Shown piece after piece: positions 1-6,247 of a stretch of 8,129 bases of DNA. The notes beneath the pieces are model-generated. The model had not been told where the DNA came from. It did not search any database and saw only the letters and a program-made list of their open reading frames with translations. The position numbers and the translations under genes were made by a program. The stretch covers positions 1 through 8,129 of the forward strand of contig JAXDRV010000018.1 in assembly GCA_034090805.1 (NCBI GenBank). Direction: 5' to 3'. How positions within the stretch are numbered: the stretch's first letter is position 1; each line of letters starts with the position of its first letter. Source of the DNA: Ornithomonoglobus_A sp034090805. GTDB lineage: Bacteria > Bacillota > Clostridia > UBA1381.

Positions 1-1
1 A

Positions 2-562
2 AATCCGCTTGACCATGAAAGTCATTCCGGTGCGGCTGCAAAGGCAGCATATAAATATTCGCTGTTTGGATTTAAGGGTATAGAGTTTCAGTTCTATGTG
101 CAGGACGCCTCGATAACAATGGATGCAAAGAGTAATGAGGATATTTTAAATTATGATTCGGTTGTTATCGCCTTTGACTCAAACGGAAACGGCAAAGCCG
201 AGGAGCGTGACGAATTTCATATAGGCATGGTAAACGGCAATGCGGTGCTGTATAAGGCGCATGCCGCCGAAACAGGCTCCTCAATCACCTCCGGCAGTCC
301 CTCGGGGACTGTGCTTGACAGCAGCTATGTTACCGTTTCAACTGCCAATAACAGCAGTGAAAAGAGAATAACATATACGGTGAAAATTCCGTTCAGCGAG
401 ATTGCCTTTGCAAGTAATTCAAGCAGCAGAATTAAGATGTCAATTGCGGTAATAAACCGGGATGCAAACACCATATACGGCGCATGGACGTTCGGAGGAG
501 GCTTGTATAACTGCAATCCGAATCCGGCGGAGTACGGAACACTGTACAAGAATGCGCAATAA
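2..562 (+). CDS. C-terminal part of a protein ending in a CBM9-like carbohydrate-binding module (5' end outside window)
   Basis: The frame is open from the window edge, so only the last 186 residues are visible. A GTG at 98 lies inside continuous coding sequence and is probably not the true start. The visible part reads as a beta-sandwich sugar-binding module of the CBM9/DOMON-like type. It has the strand FQFYVQDASI, a YDSVVIAFDSNGNG segment, a DEFHIGMVNG strand, a TYTVKIPFSEI strand, SIAVINRD, and a closing W-x-F-G-G-G...NPAEYGTLY, which resembles the usual CBM9 ending (P-x-x-F/Y-G-T/S). The C-terminus of the next gene carries the same kind of module, so this is plausibly the tail of another large secreted carbohydrate-active protein; that is inference, because the missing part holds the signal peptide and any catalytic domain. 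The stop lies 20 bases before the next start, which suggests one operon. The family call rests on pattern recognition alone. Confidence 0.8.
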   Translation, partial: NPLDHESHSGAAAKAAYKYSLFGFKGIEFQFYVQDASITMDAKSNEDILNYDSVVIAFDSNGNGKAEERDEFHIGMVNGNAVLYKAHAAETGSSITSGSPSGTVLDSSYVTVSTANNSSEKRITYTVKIPFSEIAFASNSSSRIKMSIAVINRDANTIYGAWTFGGGLYNCNPNPAEYGTLYKNAQ

Positions 563-582
563 TTCATATAGGAGCAATAACA

Positions 583-3500
583 ATGAGATTAAAGCAAATA
601 AATTTAAAACAAATCTCGGCATTTGTGTTATCGGCAATAATGCTGTCCGTAAACTGTATTACGGCATTTGCCGACACTCCGTCTTCGGCATCGGATACCG
701 AGCCGCAAAACGTTACGGCGCAGCTTTATGAAAGGCTTAAGAATGAGTCTGTTCTTCTGATGCCGGGAAAAGCGTTTTACTATAAAAACGGCGAGAAAAA
801 ATATTTCAGCACCGTCAATAATGAGTATTTTCCAAAATACTCCGAGGACGAAATCTTCCTCATGCCGAATATTGCTGCGGCTATGCTTGATGCGGCGGTC
901 AGCTATAGCCAAGACAGCGAAACCTTTACCATAAAAAAGGATGATATAACCGCTTCCATACGCATAGGCGAGGACGCAGTGTATGTAAACGGTGAGGGCA
1001 AATATATAGAAAATTTTGCCGAATATAACGGTAAAGGCGTGTTTTTGCCGGCAACAATAACGGCGGAGGCGGTGGGTTATGACGTTGAGATTGTAAACGG
1101 AATTTATGTTTTCAACAATACGGGACTCATAGCCCAAAAAGACAATATCAAGTCACTTGATGAACTGGAAAAGTCAACGGAGCTTAAAGATGATTTTACA
1201 AACCTTAAATTAAACACGAGAAACGGGGAACATTATATACAAAACTGGGGCTTCTATGACTGGGGCCCGATAGATTTATATAAAATGGAAACCGGCTTTA
1301 CAGATGAAACCTCGGTGACGGGAGCGGGATATGCGGCATATATGGCGGCAGTGCCTCGTTCGTTTGTCGGACTTCATCAGACAGGGACGGCAAGAATAAC
1401 TCTTGATAAAACGAAATACGCCTATAAGATAGATTTCAAGGCACGATGCAGCGAGGATTATGCCGGAAACCGTCCCGTAATAGTCGTGCTGTACTATTCG
1501 GGTGATACATATATCGGTTCGGACTTTTTCAATCCGGAACAGCAGGTGACAACCGAATGGCAGGATTTTTCCGTAACGCTTGACAGTGAAAAGTACAAGG
1601 ACAGAGATGCGACATCGATAAGCATTGTACAGGGAACGTCATTTAACGGCGAAAATCGTGATGACGCAAAGGGTTATCTTTATTACGGAAACTTAGAGGT
1701 AAGCTCATACGCATATTTGAGCCGTGAGTTAATAAATGCGGTAAACCTTGTCGATAATCTGTTTTCGGAATATATCTATACATACGGCTTTGAGCAAAGT
1801 GAAGGAGGCACAGGCTTTTACGACTGGGGATACGGCAGAGGCTACAGCATTACACCTGAGTACATAACAGACAGCTCCGACAATTCCTTTGAGGGCAGCG
1901 GATGCGGAGTGATACCGGCATTTCCGAATTCGTACGGAGGATTCATGTCAAAGTCTATACCGGCACCGATGACAAAGCAGCGGATAAGGGTTAGCTTTTA
2001 CGCTAAATGTTCGGAGGATTTCAGCAATAATATTGCAATGGCAAAGGTCAACTGCACTCAGGACGGAAAGTATATATGCCAGCGAGGTCTTCAGCCCGAT
2101 AAGACAAATGTTTTATCAACAAAATGGTCAAAGCAAAGCTTTACTCTGCCTTACAGAGATTGGGATAACTCGACATTTGTGGCGGGTGAGGACTATAATC
2201 TTCTGACAATAATAGTCGGAGCGTCTGCTCAAAACACATCAGATACCAATCCGGCATCGGGAAAGATATATATCGATAACATAACCGTTTCGGTAGAGGA
2301 TTATATGACAGGCTATGCAGAGGCACAGTTTGCATATGACAAGGAATATTCGATATATGAGCTTGGCGACCAGGTGACATATACCCCGGAAAAACCCGAA
2401 CAGCTTGCACCGTATGCAAAATTTAATGCAACGGTCTACGATATTGACGGTAATGTTATAAAAAACGAAACAAAAAACAAGCAGGAGGTCATAAAGGAGG
2501 GCTTCAGTGTAAAGCCTGAGCAGACGGGATTTTATGAATATGAGATAAAGGCGGAAAGTGATGACGGATATGTATATATAACCTCATCAACCTATACGGC
2601 GCAGCAGGGAAATACCGTTCTTGATGTTCCGTCACCGAGAAGAGGATTTTTGGTTACGAGAGGTACGGCTAAGCCTATGGAGGACAGGAGCGACTACCTC
2701 ATGATTTCCTCAAGCGCTTTTGATGCCGGCGAGATACAGATTGCCGCGAAGCTTGGCTATTCGGGAGTCAGAATACATCAGGTTCGCTGGGAGTCTTCCG
2801 GAGGCAACAGAAGTACAAGACTTGGATTTAACAGAGAACGAGGAAAATACGACTGGACAAATTCGGATATTCAGATAAATAACTGCATAAATGCAGGAAT
2901 GAAGAATATAACAGCAAACATCATGGGAACACCGAGATGGTCAGTGCCGGAGGAGCATCAAAACGAAACCGGACTTGCAACCGGCGGCTTCCATTACAGT
3001 CTGTATGCGCCGGAGGATATGAGCATTGTTACAGAGTCAATGACTGCCTTTACCGAACGATATAAGGACAAAATAACCGCAATAGAGTTTTTCAATGAGC
3101 CTTATTACGGAAACGCAAGAACAGCGTTTTGGTACGATACGGAGGAAAAATTCACGGAAATGTCACTGACCGCCGCAAAGGCAATAAAGGCTGTTGATCC
3201 CGATATGGAGTTCTGGACGGCGGGACATCTTGCGTCATCGGGCGGCGCACAGTTCTTCGGCGATACAATGAAAAACGAGGAATTTAAGGATATTATAGAC
3301 GTTGTGTCACATCACGGCACATATAATACCACCGATTGGTTCCAACAGGTTATGGAGGCAAATAACGTAACCGGTAAAAAGGTAATAAATTCCGAGGCAT
3401 ACGCTTATTCGGGAGCGGCGACATCGGGACAGCCCCGTGATTATGGCGACTCTAACATGAAAATCCTCATGCACAATCTCTATCAGCTTAAGCGCGGCTT

Positions 3501-4758
3501 ATATGCGGACTGCCATTTTGAGGTTGGTGCGGTTGACGACAGTCTTATACCTGCCGGAGTTAAGAATTACTCGACATACGGATTTTACAGAACATATCCG
3601 TGGTATGAGCCGTATCAGGGCGCAAGCGTTGCGTTTGCGTTTAATAAAATGCTCGGCAAGGAATTTATTCACGAGGGCGAATATGAGTTCGGCAGCGTTA
3701 AAGCGGTAAGGTTTAAAAATGACGGCAAGCCGCTTGTTATGTTCTGGAACAGCGCAAAAGAGGATTTTGCAATGCCTGAGGAATTAAAGGCACTCTTAGG
3801 TGAAAATACAAAGCTTTATGATTTTGAGCTTAAGGACAACATTGACGTAAACAACCTAAAGGCTAAAAAGCTGTATTACATTGTAGGTGCTGATGAAGAA
3901 AAGCTCAACGGTATTAAATATACCGATGATGCGGCGCTGGCGTCGGACTATAAGGAACCGTATTATACAGCCGAATCGCAGAGGGTGATTGTTCCTAAGC
4001 TTGAGGAACTGAGTGATACGCTTGTAAGAGTGGACAATTCAAAGAGCAAGCCGTTTGACGAAAAGACGTTTGCGTTAAATGACGATATAGAATGGATAAC
4101 GGACGGCTGGAAGTGGGCTGCAAGAGGTGACGGAGTTGAGCCTACAAATTACAGTGTTCGCCATGCTATTCACATTGATGATGACGGATTGTATATTGTA
4201 ATCGATGTTGAGGATCCGCATTTCTATCAAACAGCAAAGACTGATCAAATCGCAAATATGTGGAGAGGTGACTCTGTTCAGCTTGCGTTTAACACAACTC
4301 TCGCAACATCGGGAACAGACAGACTTGAATGTCAGCTTGCGCTTACGGAGGACGGAGTGTTGTTCTACAAGCAGGTTTCACAGGATATAGGCGCAATGCT
4401 GCCGACGCAGTTCACAAGAGCTAATGAGCTGTATCCCAAGGATTATGCTACTGTCGTTCATACGGATAAGGGTGTTATGTATAAGATATTCATTCCTATG
4501 GGTGAATTGTTCACATATGTATATCCGGGACCGAAAAATTATATACGAGTTTCTCTGCTTGTAAACAATACCGATGATGAGAGCGGTTCACAGGGATATT
4601 ATGAATGGGGCAGCGGTATAGGCGCGCAAAAGAGCGTTGAGCCGTATGCGATAGTCGTACTTCCCGAATACGATGAGGTAAAAGCAGCAAAGGAAAAAAC
4701 CACAGAGTCCGATACCGAAGATAAAAAGTCCGAGGAGAAAGAGGATGACAAGAAATAA
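583..4758 (+). CDS. Secreted multi-modular clan GH-A glycosidase with CuAO-N-like, tandem CBM and CBM9-like modules
   Basis: The ATG follows GGAG at 571-574 with 8-base spacing. Residues 1-31 form a Sec signal peptide (basic start, hydrophobic core, AFA before Asp). Modules in order: about 45-186, copper-amine-oxidase-N-like (IGEDAVYVNG, then GVFLPATITAEAVGYDVE); about 203-376 and 393-574, two related beta-sandwich carbohydrate-binding modules, each with GFYDWG and an A-K/R-C-S-E-D-F/Y motif; about 577-675, an Ig-like sandwich; about 687-1020, a TIM barrel; about 1020-1130, a small beta domain; about 1147-1363, CBM9-like; 1367-1391, a Lys/Glu/Asp-rich tail. In the barrel, GKYDW and GTPRWSVPEE resemble GH39-type enzymes. 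FFNEP gives candidate acid/base Glu839 and VINSEA gives candidate nucleophile Glu938, 99 residues apart, as in retaining clan GH-A enzymes. The family number and substrate cannot be read. No LPXTG, SLH or dockerin was seen. It probably cuts a polysaccharide outside the cell. Confidence 0.88.
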   Translation: MRLKQINLKQISAFVLSAIMLSVNCITAFADTPSSASDTEPQNVTAQLYERLKNESVLLMPGKAFYYKNGEKKYFSTVNNEYFPKYSEDEIFLMPNIAAAMLDAAVSYSQDSETFTIKKDDITASIRIGEDAVYVNGEGKYIENFAEYNGKGVFLPATITAEAVGYDVEIVNGIYVFNNTGLIAQKDNIKSLDELEKSTELKDDFTNLKLNTRNGEHYIQNWGFYDWGPIDLYKMETGFTDETSVTGAGYAAYMAAVPRSFVGLHQTGTARITLDKTKYAYKIDFKARCSEDYAGNRPVIVVLYYSGDTYIGSDFFNPEQQVTTEWQDFSVTLDSEKYKDRDATSISIVQGTSFNGENRDDAKGYLYYGNLEVSSYAYLSRELINAVNLVDNLFSEYIYTYGFEQSEGGTGFYDWGYGRGYSITPEYITDSSDNSFEGSGCGVIPAFPNSYGGFMSKSIPAPMTKQRIRVSFYAKCSEDFSNNIAMAKVNCTQDGKYICQRGLQPDKTNVLSTKWSKQSFTLPYRDWDNSTFVAGEDYNLLTIIVGASAQNTSDTNPASGKIYIDNITVSVEDYMTGYAEAQFAYDKEYSIYELGDQVTYTPEKPEQLAPYAKFNATVYDIDGNVIKNETKNKQEVIKEGFSVKPEQTGFYEYEIKAESDDGYVYITSSTYTAQQGNTVLDVPSPRRGFLVTRGTAKPMEDRSDYLMISSSAFDAGEIQIAAKLGYSGVRIHQVRWESSGGNRSTRLGFNRERGKYDWTNSDIQINNCINAGMKNITANIMGTPRWSVPEEHQNETGLATGGFHYSLYAPEDMSIVTESMTAFTERYKDKITAIEFFNEPYYGNARTAFWYDTEEKFTEMSLTAAKAIKAVDPDMEFWTAGHLASSGGAQFFGDTMKNEEFKDIIDVVSHHGTYNTTDWFQQVMEANNVTGKKVINSEAYAYSGAATSGQPRDYGDSNMKILMHNLYQLKRGLYADCHFEVGAVDDSLIPAGVKNYSTYGFYRTYPWYEPYQGASVAFAFNKMLGKEFIHEGEYEFGSVKAVRFKNDGKPLVMFWNSAKEDFAMPEELKALLGENTKLYDFELKDNIDVNNLKAKKLYYIVGADEEKLNGIKYTDDAALASDYKEPYYTAESQRVIVPKLEELSDTLVRVDNSKSKPFDEKTFALNDDIEWITDGWKWAARGDGVEPTNYSVRHAIHIDDDGLYIVIDVEDPHFYQTAKTDQIANMWRGDSVQLAFNTTLATSGTDRLECQLALTEDGVLFYKQVSQDIGAMLPTQFTRANELYPKDYATVVHTDKGVMYKIFIPMGELFTYVYPGPKNYIRVSLLVNNTDDESGSQGYYEWGSGIGAQKSVEPYAIVVLPEYDEVKAAKEKTTESDTEDKKSEEKEDDKK

Positions 4759-4760
4759 TA

Positions 4761-4802
4761 TAAGAACGTTGTTATGGATTTTGTTGCATAACAACGTTCT
4801 TA
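4761..4802 (+). terminator. Perfect 16-bp intercistronic hairpin (partial terminator or mRNA-processing/stability element)
   Basis: Arms TAAGAACGTTGTTATG (4761-4776) and CATAACAACGTTCTTA (4787-4802) match without error around a 10-base loop, starting 2 bases after the stop of the secreted glycosidase. No T-run follows on the + strand (next bases AAACAAGG), so this is not a standard intrinsic terminator for rightward transcription. Read leftward, the hairpin would be followed by TATTATTTCTT, which is more terminator-like, but no leftward gene is seen. No convincing promoter fits between the hairpin and the GH1 gene, so read-through is likely. It may lower or separate expression of the downstream gene. 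Its existence is directly visible; its role is inference. Confidence 0.55.
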
Positions 4803-4814
4803 AAACAAGGCAAA

Positions 4815-4844
4815 TAAATTCGGCACTGCGAATTTAGGAGGAGG
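4815..4844 (+). promoter_or_regulatory. Hairpin abutting the GH1 ribosome binding site
   Basis: TAAATTCG (4815-4822) and CGAATTTA (4829-4836) form a perfect 8-bp stem with loop GCACTG. The very next base begins a strong Shine-Dalgarno sequence, GGAGGAGG (4837-4844), 5 bases before the ATG at 4850. The strong Shine-Dalgarno supports that start. The stem leaves the Shine-Dalgarno unpaired and could keep it exposed, protect the 5' end of a processed GH1 message, or stack on the larger hairpin upstream. The stem is AT-rich and short, so a regulatory role is uncertain. Confidence 0.5.
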
Positions 4845-4849
4845 ATACG

Positions 4850-6106
4850 ATGTATAATATTTTTTCACTGCATGATTTTAAACTCCCGGAAGGTTTCCTA
4901 TGGGGATCGGCAACTGCGGCACAGCAGATTGAGGGAAATAACATATACAATCATCATTATATAGCGGAGCAGAACGGCGAGTTTGAAGATAAATGCGGCA
5001 TGGCTTGCAACAGCTATGAGATGTACGAGGATGATATAAATCTTCTTAAAAAATTAGGTCACCAAATATATCGAATGTCGGTTGAGTGGTCAAGGATGGA
5101 GCCTGAGGAAGGGAAGTGGTGCGAGGAAGCGATTTTACATTATGTAAACGAGCTTAAGCTTTTGCAGGCAAACGGAATAAAGGTTTGTCTTACGCTTTTC
5201 CATTTTACGGAGCCGGAGTGGTTTTATCAAAAGGGTGCATTTCATAATCGGGAAAATATCAAATATTTTGAAAGATATGTTGAAAAGGTTGTCCCGTACT
5301 TTGCACCGTATGTTGATATGTGGAACGTGCTTAATGAAATCAACGGTACGGATTTTACCGTAAATGCCGTGATCGCTCACGGGAAGGCTTATCACATAAT
5401 AAAAAAATACAGCGACCGCCCCGTAAGCACAGCGCATTCGTTTGTGATGCAGTATCCGCAACGACCGTATGATAAGCTTGACAACATCATGGCGCAGTAC
5501 AGGGATTTTAAGATAAATGAGTTTTTCTTCCATGCGGTAAGAACGGGAGAAATAATTTATCCGGGACAGGATGCCGAATACATACCGGAGGTAAAGGATT
5601 CCGTTGACTTCTGGGCAATAAATATATATACGAGGAATATGGTCGATTCAAGAAAAGCAGATTTACACGGAAAGCGTTATTCGTCAAAAAAGCTTGATAT
5701 GATAAACAAGCGGTTTTATCTTGACGAGATGTATCCGGAGGGGGTAACGGCTTGTCTGGAACGATTAAAGGATAAACCCGTATATATTACGGAAAACGGC
5801 TGTTCATCATATGATGACGATTACAGAATAGTGTACATAGCACTGTATCTTTCGGCAATCAAGGAGGCGATAGACAACGGTGTTGACGTAAGAGGTTATA
5901 TGTACTGGTCATTGATGGATAACTGGGAATGGGGCAGCTATGCGCCCCGGTTCGGACTTGCGGCGGTAGACCGACAAACATTTGAAAGAACTGTAAGACC
6001 GAGCGGATATTTTTATAAGGACATAATCGAGGCAAACGGATTTTCACAGGAGATATTAAGAAAATATCTCACTAAGCTGCCCGACAGTGTACTTGATATA
6101 AACTGA
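4850..6106 (+). CDS. Cytoplasmic GH1 beta-glycosidase (beta-glucosidase-like), compact form
   Basis: GH1 retaining beta-glycosidase, expected to release non-reducing-end glucose or a similar sugar from beta-linked oligosaccharides. There is no signal peptide, so it should act in the cytoplasm. The N-terminal GH1 signature FLWGSATAAQQIEG is clear (Gln26). His118 lies in LFHFTEPEWF. WNVLNEI gives acid/base Glu163, N-I-Y at 258-260 is a glycone-site strand, and YITENG gives nucleophile Glu315. YWSLMDNWEW (Trp353, Glu360, Trp361) is followed by PRFGL and a near-terminal R-P-S-G-x-F-Y. Glu-Trp at 360-361 fits unphosphorylated substrates; 6-phospho-glycosidases use a different loop here. Oddities: 418 residues against the usual 440-480, catalytic Glu spacing of 152 against about 185 in well-known bacterial GH1 enzymes, and Ile in place of the Pro of the NEP motif. 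It likely digests products of the secreted enzymes upstream. No clear terminator follows it. Confidence 0.93.
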   Translation: MYNIFSLHDFKLPEGFLWGSATAAQQIEGNNIYNHHYIAEQNGEFEDKCGMACNSYEMYEDDINLLKKLGHQIYRMSVEWSRMEPEEGKWCEEAILHYVNELKLLQANGIKVCLTLFHFTEPEWFYQKGAFHNRENIKYFERYVEKVVPYFAPYVDMWNVLNEINGTDFTVNAVIAHGKAYHIIKKYSDRPVSTAHSFVMQYPQRPYDKLDNIMAQYRDFKINEFFFHAVRTGEIIYPGQDAEYIPEVKDSVDFWAINIYTRNMVDSRKADLHGKRYSSKKLDMINKRFYLDEMYPEGVTACLERLKDKPVYITENGCSSYDDDYRIVYIALYLSAIKEAIDNGVDVRGYMYWSLMDNWEWGSYAPRFGLAAVDRQTFERTVRPSGYFYKDIIEANGFSQEILRKYLTKLPDSVLDIN

Positions 6107-6181
6107 GCATACCATATATTCGGAAAAACAGTATAACTTTGTCACTCAATGCGGTGGTGCAAATTGGGTATAAAATTTCCC

Positions 6182-6223
6182 CATTATCAATACTGCATTT
6201 ATGTGATATAATTACATTATCAA
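6182..6223 (+). repeat. Direct repeat CATTATCAA x2 bracketing a promoter
   Basis: Identical 9-base copies CATTATCAA lie at 6182-6190 and 6215-6223, start to start 33 bp, close to three helical turns. The first copy contains the -35 element and the second covers the expected transcription start. Between them, ATGTGATATAATTACAT (6201-6217) is an imperfect palindrome over the -10 element (6 of 8 pairs match). Either could be an operator, but in AT-rich DNA short repeats also arise by chance. The repeats are visible; regulation is inferred. Confidence 0.4.
6184..6212 (+). promoter_or_regulatory. Sigma-A-type promoter with extended -10 for the 604-residue secreted protein gene
   Basis: The -35 element TTATCA (6184-6189) matches 4 of 6 consensus bases. 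After a 17-base spacer comes a perfect -10 TATAAT (6207-6212) preceded by TGA (6204-6206), an extended -10. Transcription would start near 6219, giving a leader of about 28 bases that holds AGGAGGT (6234-6240), 7 bases before the ATG at 6248. This supports a separate transcription unit after the GH1 gene. Confidence 0.75.
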
Positions 6224-6247
6224 AAAATAAAATAGGAGGTTACTACT

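Noticed and set aside
295..311. 7-bp perfect stem CAGTCCC/GGGACTG with a 3-base loop inside the first gene
   Set aside because: It falls in a Ser/Gly-rich linker in mid-coding sequence with no T-run after it; most likely a chance hairpin.
315..320. Consensus -35 TTGACA inside the first gene
   Set aside because: No acceptable -10 lies 16-18 bases downstream (the best is TCAACT), and there is no gene start nearby.
628..1137. Long minus-strand open frame (169 codons) opposite the start of the glycosidase
   Set aside because: It lies wholly antisense to a clear signal peptide and domain, has no recognisable domain, and looks like a by-product of codon bias in the real gene.
6139..6175. Alternative promoter TTGTCA ... 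TATAAA upstream of the last gene
   Set aside because: The spacing between the elements is 25 bases, too long for sigma-A; the TTATCA/TGATATAAT pair downstream is far better.
6161..6186. Weak hairpin AATTGGG ... CCCCATT as a terminator of the GH1 gene
   Set aside because: The stem has a mismatch and only a few GC pairs, and there is no T-run; it is too weak to call.
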